Positions 9,434-19,228 of a DNA stretch of 64,000 bases are shown piece by piece. The position numbers and the translations under genes are program-made. Source of the stretch: Desulforamulus hydrothermalis Lam5 = DSM 18033 (GTDB lineage: Bacteria; Bacillota; Desulfotomaculia; Desulfotomaculales; Desulfotomaculaceae); contig NZ_CAOS01000003.1 of assembly GCF_000315365.1 (NCBI RefSeq), forward strand, positions 124,001 through 188,000. The letters are read 5' to 3'. How positions within the stretch are numbered: position 1 is the first letter of the stretch; every line of letters starts with the position of its first letter. Below the pieces are notes generated by a model. It was not told where the DNA came from, made no database searches, and was given only the letters and a program-made list of their open reading frames with translations.

Positions 9434-9497
9434 AACAAACTCCTCCTTTTGGTACATTCGTGCCAAGTATAACAATGTCAGCCAGGCATTGGCAACC

Positions 9498-10346
9498 TTA
9501 AGGCTGCTTGTATACTGTATATTCACCGTTAAAAACTTCCTCAGCCGGTCCGGTCATAAATACCCTGCCATTGTCCGCCCATTCAATGAACAAAGAACCG
9601 CCGGGCAAATGTACAGTTACTTTTTTTTCTGTATAACCGTTTAAAACACCGGCCACAGCCACCGCACAGGCACCGGTGCCGCAAGCCAGGGTTGGACCGG
9701 CCCCCCGCTCCCATACTACCATGCGGACTTCGCCGGGACTTACTGTTTGAACAAACTCTACATTAGTTTTTCTGGGAAAGGAAGGATGGGTTTCCAGCAA
9801 GGGACCAATCTCGCTCAGAGGAACTGCCGCCACGTCCGGCACAAAAATAACACAGTGCGGGTTGCCCATAGAAACCGCTGTAACATTAAAGGTTTGTCCG
9901 GCCACTTCCAGGGGTTCATTAATCACTTGCCCCACCGGCCCCAGCATAGGAATGTCGGCCCTCGCCAGACGGGGAACGCCCATATCTACCCGTACCGCTG
10001 ACACTTCACCGTTATTATGGATGATTTGCGGCACCATGATACCGGCCAGGGTTTCAACCTTAATCTCGTCTTTCCTGACAATGCCATGTTCATATAGGTA
10101 TTTAGCCACACAGCGAATGGCATTGCCGCACATCTCCGCTTCGCTGCCGTCCGAGTTAATAATCTTCATCCGGACATCAGCAACTTCCGAATCCAGCAGC
10201 AGTACCAGTCCGTCAGCCCCGATGCCGAACCGGCGGTCGCACATCTCCCGGGCCAGCGTACTGCAATCATCCGGTAATCCTTCACCGGTGCCGGCATTAA
10301 TCAGTATAAAGTCGTTGCCTAAACCATGTACTTTGGTAAAAAACAA
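9498..10346 (-). CDS. dapF: diaminopimelate epimerase
   Basis: Interconverts LL- and meso-diaminopimelate, the last step before lysine and the meso-DAP cross-link of peptidoglycan. Both catalytic cysteines are visible: in MCGNAIRC (about 74) and in ACGTGACA (about 220). The N-terminus [15 protein letters not shown] is also family-specific. The length is 282 aa. The SD GGGGAGGTAGC precedes the ATG. It is first in the dapF-dapL-aminotransferase operon. Confidence 0.97.
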   Translation of the reverse strand: MFFTKVHGLGNDFILINAGTGEGLPDDCSTLAREMCDRRFGIGADGLVLLLDSEVADVRMKIINSDGSEAEMCGNAIRCVAKYLYEHGIVRKDEIKVETLAGIMVPQIIHNNGEVSAVRVDMGVPRLARADIPMLGPVGQVINEPLEVAGQTFNVTAVSMGNPHCVIFVPDVAAVPLSEIGPLLETHPSFPRKTNVEFVQTVSPGEVRMVVWERGAGPTLACGTGACAVAVAGVLNGYTEKKVTVHLPGGSLFIEWADNGRVFMTGPAEEVFNGEYTVYKQP

Positions 10347-10484
10347 TGATGCTACCTCCCCGGAGTCTTTTATTCAGTTTACGCAATGTCGTTATTTTAT
10401 GTATTATGTCCTGTGAACGATAGATTTCTACTTGCTGCATGCTTTTCCTGCCGGCTCCCTGATTGTACATTGTATATCTGTCAA

Positions 10485-10515
10485 CAAAAAACTGATCCCA
10501 TTGTAATGGATCAGT
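10485..10515 (-). terminator. intrinsic terminator downstream of the Ca2+ ATPase
   Basis: Arms ACTGATCC (10491-10498) and GGATCAGT (10508-10515), followed on the minus strand by T6 (10485-10491). It is 240 bases past the ATPase stop, after repeat copy B, and separates the ATPase from dapF. The hairpin is clear; which transcript it ends is inferred from orientation. Confidence 0.75.
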
Positions 10516-10540
10516 CAGAGTGTCGACAAACATTAGCGGC

Positions 10541-10743
10541 GGTTTATGATCCCCTTTGGCTCCGGTCTACGCACCGACAGCACTATGATTCGCTACGGTC
10601 GCCCTTGGGGTCGCCTCAAACGGGCCATCCTGGCCCGGTTCGGCTGGCGCCCACGTCCTGTGGGCGCCACCCCAATGGCTCCTTTCGCTCATCAAGTGCT
10701 GTTGCCGGTGCTTGAATACGGTCTGCAACGGATGTAAAGAACC
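10541..10743 (+). repeat. foldback repeat, copy B (most complete copy)
   Basis: About 203 bp. The left end GGTTTATGATCCCCT is mirrored, with changes, by GGATGTAAAGAACC at the right end. The two halves pair over much of their length: CACCGACAGCACTATGAT near 10572 matches the complement of ATCAAGTGCTGTTGCCGGTG near 10692, and CCTTGGGGTCGC matches GGCGCCACCCCAATGG inverted. Between the arms stand two perfect hairpins, CGGGCC-ATCCT-GGCCCG and TGGCGCCCAC-GTCCT-GTGGGCGCCA. A 64-codon reading frame inside it is almost certainly not a gene. Confidence 0.75.
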
Positions 10744-10758
10744 GGTATTAATCACAGG

Positions 10759-13509
10759 TTATGCCCTGATGTACATTATACGTTCTTTAGCCCGGTCTTT
10801 GATGGCTTTAATAATAATGCCTGACAACTGGGGCAAGAGAGCTATAGCCAGCACCACCAGCCAGTGTTTCAAGGCCAGCGGCACTGTATGGAAAACCGGC
10901 TGCAGGAAACCGATGTAGTTGACGGCCAACTGCAAACAGGCCGAAACTGCCACCGCCAGTACCAGTTGCGGATTACCCAGCAAACCGGTTTCCAATATCG
11001 AGTGTCTTTCTGAGCGGCAGGAAAAAACAAAGAACAATTGAAAAAATACCAGCGTGTTAAAGGCCATGGTGCGGGCCAATTCTACCGGCCCCATCATCAG
11101 TCCCACAGCAAAGGCCACCAGGGTGCCCAGGGCAAACAGGATGCCGGTGCTGACAATGCGCCGCCCTAAACCGTGGGAGAAAACACTTTCCTGGGGATCC
11201 CGGGGGCGCCGGTACATCAGATCTTTATCTGCCGGGTCAACACCCAAAGCCATGGCCGGCAGGCCGTCGGTAACCAGATTCATCCACAGAATCTGAATGG
11301 GCAGCAGGGGCAGCGGCATACCCATTAATACGGCCAAAAACATGGTCAGTACCTCTCCCACATTGCAAGACAGCAAATAACGTATGAATTTGCGAATGTT
11401 ATCGTAAATGGCCCTGCCTTCTTCAATAGCAGCCACAATCGTGCTAAAGTTATCATCCGCCAGCACCATGGCGGAAGCTTCCTTGGTTACATCTGTACCT
11501 GCCTGCCCCATAGCCACACCGATGTCTGCTTCTTTCACCGCCGGCGCATCATTAACCCCGTCGCCGGTCATGGCCACCACATGTCCGTTCCTCTTCAAAG
11601 CCCGTACAATGCGAAGTTTGTGCCGTGGCGTAACCCGGGCATAAATTGCCGTATTAACAGCCGTTTCCTGCAACTCCTCATCACTCATACGGTCCAGTTC
11701 CGTACCCGATATTACCCGGCAGCCCTTAAACAGCAGACCCAGTTCTTTGCCCACTGCCTGCGCCGTAAGCCGGTGGTCGCCGGTAATCATTACCGTCCGG
11801 ATGCCGGCCCGCCGGCAGGCTTGTACGGCTTGCACGGCTGCCGGTCGTGGCGGGTCGAGCATACCGGCCAAACCTAAAAAGACTAATTGCTGCTCGATAA
11901 AATCTTCTTTAAGTTCTTCCCCTTCGTTTACGGACGGCAAATCGCGATAGGCCAGCGCCAACACCCGCAGAGCCTCCTTGGCCAAATCAGAATTCTGCTG
12001 CAAAATCTCCTGTTTGATGGTTTCCGTCAGGGGGACCAAGCGACCGTCACGGCAGATATGAGTACACATATCCAGTATAATATCCGGTGCTCCTTTAACA
12101 TAGGCGGTGAGACCACCGTTTTCCTTCTGATAAACTACCGACATTCTTTTGCGGGTACTGTCAAAAGGAAATTCTAATATTCTTTTTTCAGTTTGTTCCA
12201 CATCCTGGCGCCAAACCTTACCCTTGGCTGCCATCACCAGCAAAGCACCCTCGGTAGGGTCACCCGCCACTCCCCAAACATTGGTTAACTGGCCGGCTTT
12301 CAGGCTGCGAAACAGGTTTCCCACAGGTATTTCGCCCCGGGTTAAACGAGCATTATTACAAAGCGCCGCACATTTTAAAAATAACTCAAATTCCGGCCCC
12401 CTGGTTCCTTCAAATCGAAATTCACCTTTGGGATCATATCCTTCTCCCGACACTTTTATGCGTGCTTTACCTACCAGAGCTTCACGCACTGTCATTTTAT
12501 TTTCAGTAAGGGTACCGGTTTTGTCGCTGCAGATAACCGTGGCACAACCCAAAGTTTCCACTGCCGGCAGACGGCGGATAATAGCGTTACGTTTGATCAT
12601 CCGCTGGACTCCGATTGCCAAAGCAATAGTAACAATAGCCGGCAGTCCTTCCGGAATGGCTGCCACCGCTAAACTGACACCGGCTAAAAACATTTGGTAA
12701 AGGGGTTCTCCCCGCATTACACCCAACAGCACCACCAGGGCACAGATAATTAAACAAAACACGACCAAGGTCTTGCCCAACTGTTCCAAGCGCCTTTGTA
12801 AAGGGGTTTGATCCTCTGCTGCCTCCTGGATCATCTTGGTGATTTGGCCCATTTCAGTCTGCATGCCGGTGGCCACCACAACACCTTTGCCCCTGCCCCG
12901 AACTACCACTGTCCCCATATAGGCCATGTTCCGGGTATCTCCCAGGCTGACGTCCTCTTGTCCCGCCATATTGGCTACCCGTTTCTTGACCGGGTTTGAT
13001 TCACCGGTCAGGGCGGATTCTTCCACTTCCAGGTTGGCAGCTTCCCAAAGCCGCATGTCTGCCGGCACCTTATCCCCGGTATCCAGCAAAACAATATCGC
13101 CGGGTACCAGCTGGGCGGCGGGCACTTTTCTTTCCAAACCGCTTCTGATGACCCTGGCCTCCGGGGCAGTCAAAGCCTTAAGGGCTTCCATGGATTTTTC
13201 CGCTCGATATTCCTGGATAAAACCAAGAACTGCGTTAACCACCACTATCACCATAATCGTAACCGCATCAGCCCATTCGCCTAAAAAGCCGGATACCAGA
13301 GTGGCGGCCAGTAAAACTAATACCATAAAATCTTTAAACTGATCGAAAAACATTTTCCAGGGCGGCGTTTGGTGTTTGCTGACTAATTGGTTGGGACCAA
13401 ACTGGGCCAGCCTTTCCCTGGCCTGCTGCTCGTCCAATCCCTTGTGGGGACAAGTGGCCAGTTTGTCTGTTACCTCCTGCCTTGTCAAAGCAAACCATCG
13501 CGCGGTCAT
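10759..13509 (-). CDS. P-type Ca2+-transporting ATPase (SERCA/PMR1 type)
   Basis: Membrane pump expected to export calcium using ATP. The 916-aa product has an N-terminal cation ATPase domain, TGES in the actuator domain (about 168), DKTGTLT with the phosphorylated Asp (about 329), [11 protein letters not shown] and [11 protein letters not shown]. All calcium-ligand motifs are present: PEGLP in TM4, NVGE in TM5 and NLVTDG in TM6. I use the ATG at 13509, with SD GGGAGGGAAG; an earlier in-frame codon at 13542 lacks one. It is monocistronic, with an inverted repeat upstream (13553-13585). Confidence 0.93.
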   Translation of the reverse strand: MTARWFALTRQEVTDKLATCPHKGLDEQQARERLAQFGPNQLVSKHQTPPWKMFFDQFKDFMVLVLLAATLVSGFLGEWADAVTIMVIVVVNAVLGFIQEYRAEKSMEALKALTAPEARVIRSGLERKVPAAQLVPGDIVLLDTGDKVPADMRLWEAANLEVEESALTGESNPVKKRVANMAGQEDVSLGDTRNMAYMGTVVVRGRGKGVVVATGMQTEMGQITKMIQEAAEDQTPLQRRLEQLGKTLVVFCLIICALVVLLGVMRGEPLYQMFLAGVSLAVAAIPEGLPAIVTIALAIGVQRMIKRNAIIRRLPAVETLGCATVICSDKTGTLTENKMTVREALVGKARIKVSGEGYDPKGEFRFEGTRGPEFELFLKCAALCNNARLTRGEIPVGNLFRSLKAGQLTNVWGVAGDPTEGALLVMAAKGKVWRQDVEQTEKRILEFPFDSTRKRMSVVYQKENGGLTAYVKGAPDIILDMCTHICRDGRLVPLTETIKQEILQQNSDLAKEALRVLALAYRDLPSVNEGEELKEDFIEQQLVFLGLAGMLDPPRPAAVQAVQACRRAGIRTVMITGDHRLTAQAVGKELGLLFKGCRVISGTELDRMSDEELQETAVNTAIYARVTPRHKLRIVRALKRNGHVVAMTGDGVNDAPAVKEADIGVAMGQAGTDVTKEASAMVLADDNFSTIVAAIEEGRAIYDNIRKFIRYLLSCNVGEVLTMFLAVLMGMPLPLLPIQILWMNLVTDGLPAMALGVDPADKDLMYRRPRDPQESVFSHGLGRRIVSTGILFALGTLVAFAVGLMMGPVELARTMAFNTLVFFQLFFVFSCRSERHSILETGLLGNPQLVLAVAVSACLQLAVNYIGFLQPVFHTVPLALKHWLVVLAIALLPQLSGIIIKAIKDRAKERIMYIRA

Positions 13510-13552
13510 GATGTCTTCCCTCCCAAAATGTTTATTGCACACATTGTATGTG

Positions 13553-13585
13553 CCGGTCAGCGGCGTTTTTTAAGCGGCTGACCGG
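13553..13585. repeat. inverted repeat in the ATPase leader
   Basis: Perfect 9-bp arms CCGGTCAGC (13553-13561) and GCTGACCGG (13577-13585) around a 15-base centre with a T6 run. It lies 44 bases upstream of the ATPase start. No T tract follows it on either strand, so it is more likely an operator or an mRNA leader hairpin than a terminator. The regulator is unknown. Confidence 0.6.
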
Positions 13586-13830
13586 TTAAGCCCCCAGAGT
13601 TTGACAAACTGTCAAAGTTGCAAATATTATTCCTCTGCCTGACTAATGCTTGTACCTTTTTAAATTTATGCAGCCCGTCCGAAAAAAAGACCGGCCATCG
13701 ATCAATAATCCCTTAATAGGCGCGATCGAAGGCACCGGCTTTCAGGTTTGGGCTTCCCGATTCCTTTTAATTTAGAGTGACAGGAAAGGCCCGGTTGGTT
13801 AAAATAAGATGAGTGAGAGGAGAAGATGCG

Positions 13831-15606
13831 ATGGCTTTTGATGGTTTGGTTATGGCTGCCGTAGCCCGAGAACTGGCAGATATATTAACAGGCGGGCGGG
13901 TGGAAAAAATACAGCAGCCCGGCCCCGGTGAAATTATTATGACTGTGCATACCCGTGAGCAGGGCCGGCGAAAGCTGCTGCTCTCGGCAGACGCCCGGGA
14001 CGCCCGGGTGCATTTAACCGAAAGCAACCACATCAACCCTTTAACCCCGCCCGTCTTCTGTATGGTTTTGCGCAAACACCTGGAAGGCGGCCGCATTCGC
14101 CAAGTAAGTCAGGCAGGGTTAGAGCGTGTTTTGCAGTTTTCCGTTGATTCCCGGGATGAGCTGGGGCGGCCAGGCGAAAAACTTCTAATATGTGAAGTAA
14201 TGGGCAAACACAGCAATATTTTGTTGGTGGACCCGAACAGCAATACCATTGTGGATGGCATACACCGCTATTCTCATGCTGTGTCACGTTACCGGGAAGT
14301 CTTGCCCAACCGACCTTACTTGCCGCCGCCTGAGCAGGCCAAACTGGATCCCCGCAGCCTTACGGAAGAACAATTTTCAAACGAAGTATTGCACAGTGAT
14401 GAATCTGCCCGGCTAGCGGACGTTTTGCTGCAAAAAATTGCCGGTATTGGCCCCCAGACCTGCCGGGAAATGGTATTCCGGGCCGGTTTGCCCCTGGATT
14501 TCCGGGTGGAACATTGCGGGGCATACGAGTTAAGGCAGCTCTGGCAACAAATCCAACTGCTTGGCCAAATGCTGCAGGAAGGTCGCTTTTCGCCCACCCT
14601 GCTGCTGGACCGCCGGGGACAGCCTCTGGCCTTTGCCGCGCAGGATTTAACTCATATTAAGGCACACCATAAAGAAACGGGCAGCATGAGCAGCATCTTA
14701 GACCGGTACTATGAAAAACTGCACGAGAGGCGCTTGCTGGAAAATTACCGCCAATCCCTCTGGCAAACTGTACGCCGGGAAATAACACGCCTTAAGAAAA
14801 AAACGGCTTTATACGAAAAGTCTTTGGCCGAGGCGGCCAAGGCAGATAACTATCGCATATACGGTGAGCTTTTAACGGCATATCTTTATCAGTTAGAACA
14901 GGGGCCGGAGGCCAGGGTGATAAATTTTTATGACCCGGCCGGCAGCGAATTAACCATCCCCCTTGACCCGACCTTAACTCCAGCCCAGAATGCCCAGGCC
15001 TATTTTAAAAAGTACCTTAAAGCCAAAAACACCCGGGAGGCGGTACACAGTCAACTGACCCAGACCGCTACCGAACTGTCTTATCTGGAGGGGGTAGAAA
15101 CCGCTTTGTTACAGGCCTCGGATATAGAGGCCCTAAAAGAAGTACGCAGTGAGTTGGAAGAACAAGCCTATCTTAAACCGCAGAAGCAGCCGGGAAGGCA
15201 TAAAACAAAAAAAGAACAGCAGCTACCGCAGCCACTGTCCTTTAAATCTTCGGACGGGTACCCCATTATAGTGGGTAAAAACAATAAGCAGAATGATTAC
15301 CTTACTTTCAAATTGGCGGCTGACCATGATATCTGGCTGCATGCCAAGGAAATTCCCGGCTCCCATGTTATTATCCGCTGCCCCCGTGATCTTGAGGCGG
15401 TGCCTGAGCAAACCCTTTTAGAAGCCGCTGCCCTGGCTGCCTGGTTCAGTAAAGGGCGGCAAGCCGGCAAAGTTCCGGTGGATTATACCCGGCGCCGCCA
15501 TGTCTGGAAACCTAAAGGTGCTAAACCCGGTATGGTGTTATATGATAACCAGAAAACCCTGTATGTTGCTCCGGCCGAAGAACCGGCAGAAAAACCGGCG
15601 CAGTGA
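13831..15606 (+). CDS. rqcH: NFACT family protein RqcH (fibronectin-binding-like)
   Basis: Bacterial Rqc2/NEMF homologue. In Bacillus, RqcH binds obstructed 50S subunits and adds C-terminal alanine tails to stalled peptides, marking them for degradation. The 591-aa product has NFACT-N (AFDGLVMAAVARELAD...GRVEKIQQPGPGEI), a helix-hairpin-helix region (IAGIGPQTCREMVFRA, about 200), a long coiled coil (about 300-440), and NFACT-R (SSDGYPIIVGKNNKQNDYLTF...DIWLHAKEIPGSHVI, about 478-520). The start is ATG 13831 with SD GAGAGGAG; the in-frame GTG at 13813 overlaps that SD. Confidence 0.93.
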   Translation: MAFDGLVMAAVARELADILTGGRVEKIQQPGPGEIIMTVHTREQGRRKLLLSADARDARVHLTESNHINPLTPPVFCMVLRKHLEGGRIRQVSQAGLERVLQFSVDSRDELGRPGEKLLICEVMGKHSNILLVDPNSNTIVDGIHRYSHAVSRYREVLPNRPYLPPPEQAKLDPRSLTEEQFSNEVLHSDESARLADVLLQKIAGIGPQTCREMVFRAGLPLDFRVEHCGAYELRQLWQQIQLLGQMLQEGRFSPTLLLDRRGQPLAFAAQDLTHIKAHHKETGSMSSILDRYYEKLHERRLLENYRQSLWQTVRREITRLKKKTALYEKSLAEAAKADNYRIYGELLTAYLYQLEQGPEARVINFYDPAGSELTIPLDPTLTPAQNAQAYFKKYLKAKNTREAVHSQLTQTATELSYLEGVETALLQASDIEALKEVRSELEEQAYLKPQKQPGRHKTKKEQQLPQPLSFKSSDGYPIIVGKNNKQNDYLTFKLAADHDIWLHAKEIPGSHVIIRCPRDLEAVPEQTLLEAAALAAWFSKGRQAGKVPVDYTRRRHVWKPKGAKPGMVLYDNQKTLYVAPAEEPAEKPAQ

Positions 15607-15627
15607 TTACAATAGCTGAATTATTCT

Positions 15628-17115
15628 TTACTGTTTATTATCATCATTTAACAATAAAGACTTGATAAACGGTACAATATCAATCAGGCGGGGCTTGTCA
15701 AGCCTTTGAGAAGTCCCGCTGATGATTAACGGCACCAGTGAATCCTCTTGATGCAGCGAGCCGTGGCTGCCTTTGCCGGGGCGGCCCGGGTTGCCTTCCC
15801 CCTGTAAGATATAGCCTGGTTTGGCTGTAATTACCAGTTCGCCGGCATGCGGGTTATCCAGGCAATGACTGATGCGTTCCAAGGCATTGGGGTATACGCC
15901 ATACCTTATTTGTTCCCCTTCCACCGTCATATCCAGAGCCGCTTTATCTCCCACTACCTCCCACCGGTTATGATAGTCGTCCTTGAGTTGCCCGCCCTTA
16001 CGAAAAGAAAGGTTACCCCGGTGAGTTGCCACATGATACCAGCCGGCTTCCTGCCAAATCACTTGATCCAGCTGCGGCTCCTCTAACAGGCATTTAACCA
16101 TATGTTTTCGCATGCCCGGCCGGTATCTGAGGATGTATATGTAGGCCATCCGCTCATTGGAACAAATGGCAATGTCCTTTTCTTCAATGTATTCATCAGC
16201 CGGTTTAGCCTGGGCATACATAGCCAGGCGGCGCGGAATTTTAATTAACGCTTGTCTGCCTTTGGTTAATGTTGATTGGGCATGATCCCCCACCACCAGA
16301 AAGGTGTATTGATTTAAAGCCTCCTGCCAACTGGGAAAACAGTTCAGCAGTTCGGCAATCTTTTGATCGAGTTTAGTTAAACAGGGATGGCAACAATCAG
16401 CATTTTGCGCATGAGCCGCTTTGTCAGTATCAGGAAAATATATTGTTAATAAGCGGGGGCGCTGTTTTTGCTGCAAAAACCATGCTGCCGCCCGGACGGA
16501 AAATTCATCATTAAGACCAAACTTGCGCCAGTATCGTATATCTTTAATAATCTGCCGCAGCTTACCCGGCGGCTGGTATAACTGACCCAAGCAAAAACCT
16601 TGCGGCCCGAAAATTTTCATGTCTGACAATTCAAACAGGGTCAGTAATTTGATAATAAAGGGCAGGCGGACAGAGTATGCTGTGTTGGCACGGTAAAAAA
16701 AAGGGTTTACCGCAGCGGTCAAGATGCCTTTAACTTCCAATTGCTCATAAATAGTTTGTACTTCCCAGCTGAGATGCCGGTGGTTTAAATTAAATACCAG
16801 GTCCTGAACCTTTTGCTGCAAACCCCTTTGAAAAAGCGATAACCAATTAAAATTATAATTAATAATTCTTCGCTCGCCCCGGTGGTACCAGACAATGCCC
16901 GGAACGGTATGCCGGCTGGGCGGTGCCCCGGTAGCCAGTGCGGAAGTACAGGCGGGTGTCATGGTGGGAAAATTAGAAACACAGCCTTCATCCAGGCTGC
17001 CGTTCTTAATCAGAAAGGACAAGGCCGGCAGTTTGCCTTGCTGAAGCCCCTGTGCCAACGCCCTGGGGTGAAAGGAGTCAATAATAATATAAATCATCCC
17101 TTTGGTTGTCGGCAT
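15628..17115 (-). CDS. alkaline-phosphatase superfamily protein (type I phosphodiesterase/nucleotide pyrophosphatase)
   Basis: 495-aa protein with the metal-site pattern of nucleotide pyrophosphatase/phosphodiesterases: IYIIIDSFHP (Asp near 12), FPTMTPACTSALATG (catalytic Thr near 50), YFPDTDKAAH (about 225) and VVGDHAQS (about 270), closing with GSHGSLHQEDSLVPLIIS. No signal peptide or membrane segment is obvious, so it is probably cytoplasmic. The start is ATG 17115 with SD GGGAGGG; codons upstream of it lack an SD. The substrate cannot be named. It lies downstream of the pyr operon but separated from it by 205 bases containing repeat copy D. Confidence 0.75.
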   Translation of the reverse strand: MPTTKGMIYIIIDSFHPRALAQGLQQGKLPALSFLIKNGSLDEGCVSNFPTMTPACTSALATGAPPSRHTVPGIVWYHRGERRIINYNFNWLSLFQRGLQQKVQDLVFNLNHRHLSWEVQTIYEQLEVKGILTAAVNPFFYRANTAYSVRLPFIIKLLTLFELSDMKIFGPQGFCLGQLYQPPGKLRQIIKDIRYWRKFGLNDEFSVRAAAWFLQQKQRPRLLTIYFPDTDKAAHAQNADCCHPCLTKLDQKIAELLNCFPSWQEALNQYTFLVVGDHAQSTLTKGRQALIKIPRRLAMYAQAKPADEYIEEKDIAICSNERMAYIYILRYRPGMRKHMVKCLLEEPQLDQVIWQEAGWYHVATHRGNLSFRKGGQLKDDYHNRWEVVGDKAALDMTVEGEQIRYGVYPNALERISHCLDNPHAGELVITAKPGYILQGEGNPGRPGKGSHGSLHQEDSLVPLIISGTSQRLDKPRLIDIVPFIKSLLLNDDNKQ

Positions 17116-17185
17116 GACAGACCCTCCCTGAAGCAACTGCAAAATTCTGTCCTTGTTTGTTCAACCTGCCTTGGCCGGCCTGATT

Positions 17186-17250
17186 GGGCGCCCCACCCCT
17201 GCTCATCTTGGCACAATAAGTTGTGATAACGGTGCTTCGGCAATTTGCTG
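17186..17250 (+). repeat. foldback repeat, copy D (degenerate right arm)
   Basis: GGGCGCCCCACCCC, then GCTCATCTT, then ATAACGGTGCTTCGGCAATTTGCTG. This parallels copy C (GGGCGCCACCCC ... ATAACCGGTGGTTCGACAAGTCGCTG) with scattered changes. The TIR is not recognisable, so this copy is called by similarity to C only. Confidence 0.45.
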
Positions 17251-17320
17251 CCCCCAAAATAACACTATCTGAGTTGTTAATAGCTTGCGCTTATGCAAGA
17301 AGTTTTATTTCTCTGTCTTT

Positions 17321-17893
17321 TTACAACCGTCGGCTGCCGGGCTTGCTGGCAGGCAAGCCTTGGGCGCACATGGAGCAGTCAGCCGGCTCAAAGGTTTCCA
17401 CAGTTACTCTTAACAAGGCTTCGGTGCGGACTCCCAAATCCACCCGGCCGCCGCTGCGGTCCACCAGTACTCCCACCCCCACCGGCTGACCGCCCAAACT
17501 GCGCACCAGTTGGATTACCTCAGCCACCGAGCCGCCGGTGGTAATGACATCCTCCACCACCAGCACCCTTTCACCAGGTGAGACAGAAAAGTTGCGCCGC
17601 AGCTTCATATGGCCGTTTTCTCGCTCCGTAAACAGGCTGCGTGCCCCCAGCGCCCGTGCCACCTCATAAGAAACCAGGATGCCTCCCATGGCCGGGCCAA
17701 TCACAGTATCCACGTCCAGCCCGGCAAACGGCTGTGCCAGGGCTTGACACAACCGTTCAGTGTATTGCGGGTATTGCAGCACCTGGGCACATTGGAAGTA
17801 ACGGTTGCTGTGTTTGCCGGAAGTCAAGAGAAAATGCCCGGTTAACATGGCACCTGTTTTGGTAAAAATTTCAAGAATTTCTTCTCTGGTCAT
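17321..17893 (-). CDS. pyrE: orotate phosphoribosyltransferase
   Basis: Joins orotate and PRPP to make OMP. The PRPP-binding motif VVEDVITTGGSV lies near residues 113-124. The N-terminus has TGAMLTGHFLLTSGKHSNRYFQCAQVLQYP, typical of the group with a central IGPAMGGI. The length is 190 aa. It is the last gene of the pyr operon, 129 bases after lspA. Confidence 0.95.
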   Translation of the reverse strand: MTREEILEIFTKTGAMLTGHFLLTSGKHSNRYFQCAQVLQYPQYTERLCQALAQPFAGLDVDTVIGPAMGGILVSYEVARALGARSLFTERENGHMKLRRNFSVSPGERVLVVEDVITTGGSVAEVIQLVRSLGGQPVGVGVLVDRSGGRVDLGVRTEALLRVTVETFEPADCSMCAQGLPASKPGSRRL

Positions 17894-18022
17894 TTGTCAA
17901 CCCCCCGGTTATGGTCAGCCGGCCCTGTTTGCCGGTCGCCTGAATTACTGCCGTTGCCTTGTTGCTATGAGCAAAACTACTCCCATAATAATGAAGATGA
18001 GTTTACATAATACTAATTATTG

Positions 18023-18469
18023 TTAACTTTGTTGGCGGCGAAACTCTCGCAGAGCATCCAGCAATATTAGCCCGACACCCAGACATATGGCTGTATCTGC
18101 CAGGTTGAAAACCGGCCAGATACGAAAATCCAGAAAATCAATCACTTTACCGAAGCGTATACGGTCCGCCAGGTTGCCGACCGCTCCCCCCGCCACCAAT
18201 CCAAAAGCCCACTGGTACAGGGGGCCGGCCTGGCGGATCCAGCCATAGCCGACCGCCATACCTGCCAGCACCAGGCCGGTGACGCCGATAAAAAACCATG
18301 TTTGGCCGGCCAGCAGGCCAAAGGCAGCCCCTGGATTTTGAATGTAAGTCAGGTGAAACAGGTTCGGCCAGACAGCAATTGACTGCCCTTCAGACATTTT
18401 CTGCATGACAAAAAACTTGGATAACAAATCAATAAAAAGAGTCGCCAGCATGATTACCACAAACCGCAT
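18023..18469 (-). CDS. lspA: lipoprotein signal peptidase II
   Basis: Membrane aspartic protease that removes signal peptides from prolipoproteins. It is 148 aa with four hydrophobic segments. The catalytic aspartates lie in GGAVGNLADRIRFG (about 100-113) and PVFNLADTAICLG (about 123-135), and NPGAAFG is conserved. Its ATG lies one base after the pyrF stop codon, so it is translated from the pyr transcript. This is an unusual place for lspA, which normally sits by rluD. Confidence 0.95.
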   Translation of the reverse strand: MRFVVIMLATLFIDLLSKFFVMQKMSEGQSIAVWPNLFHLTYIQNPGAAFGLLAGQTWFFIGVTGLVLAGMAVGYGWIRQAGPLYQWAFGLVAGGAVGNLADRIRFGKVIDFLDFRIWPVFNLADTAICLGVGLILLDALREFRRQQS

Positions 18470-18470
18470 C

Positions 18471-19208
18471 TTACAATACCTCAGCCAATTCAGTAATTAT
18501 TTTTTGCGCCGCCGCCGCCGGGTCAGCCTGGCCGGTAATCGGGCGACCCACTACCAGGTAACCGGCCCCCTGGCCAAGGGCGGCCGCCGGTGTCATAATG
18601 CGTTTCTGGTCGCCCGCCACCGACCAGGCCGGTCGAATACCGGGGGTAATGATAAGAAAATCTTCCCCACAGGCCCGGCGGATAACGGCAATTTCCCGGG
18701 GTGACGCCACCACGCCGTCCAAACCTGCTTGGCGGGTAAGGAGAGCCCAGTCTGCCACCTTTCTTTGAATATCACAGGTAAACCCCAGCTCGTACTGAAA
18801 AGCCGTCGGGTCAATACTGGTTAAAACCGTCACCGCGATTACCCGTGGGGCCGGCCGGCCAAGGGCCGCCGCCTGTTCCCGCACCGCTTCTGCAGCGGCC
18901 CGCATCATAGCAGTCCCGCCGGCAGCATGCACATTGATAATATCCGCCCCCAGTGCGGTCAGCCCCCGGGCCGCTTGCGCCACTGTGTTGGGGATATCGT
19001 GCAGCTTTAAATCAAGAAAGACCCGCACGCCGGCTTCTTTTAGCCGTTTTACTATATCAGGCCCGGCCTGGTAAAAAAGCTGCATGCCCACCTTAAACAT
19101 GCCCACCTGGGTTGACAATTTTTTTACCAGGTCCAGGGCTGCCTCACCGGTATCAACATCCAGGGCAACAATTAATTTTTCTTTTGCCAATTTTAATTTG
19201 TTTTCCAT
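18471..19208 (-). CDS. pyrF: orotidine 5'-phosphate decarboxylase
   Basis: Decarboxylates OMP to UMP. It shows LIVALDVDTGEAALDLV at the N-terminus, the catalytic DLKLHDIPNTV (about 65-75) and the phosphate-binding end LVVGRPIT (about 218). The length is 245 aa, with the start 20 bases after the pyrD stop. The SD GGTGGGATG is modest. Confidence 0.96.
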   Translation of the reverse strand: MENKLKLAKEKLIVALDVDTGEAALDLVKKLSTQVGMFKVGMQLFYQAGPDIVKRLKEAGVRVFLDLKLHDIPNTVAQAARGLTALGADIINVHAAGGTAMMRAAAEAVREQAAALGRPAPRVIAVTVLTSIDPTAFQYELGFTCDIQRKVADWALLTRQAGLDGVVASPREIAVIRRACGEDFLIITPGIRPAWSVAGDQKRIMTPAAALGQGAGYLVVGRPITGQADPAAAAQKIITELAEVL

Positions 19209-19228
19209 ATCATCCCACCATAAATAAC

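Noticed and set aside
10546-10737. Plus-strand 63-codon frame starting at ATG inside repeat copy B, similar at its N-terminus to the frame at 6144
   Set aside because: The shared N-terminus is explained by the shared repeat; changes between copies do not look like coding constraint, and the right half is a hairpin arm.
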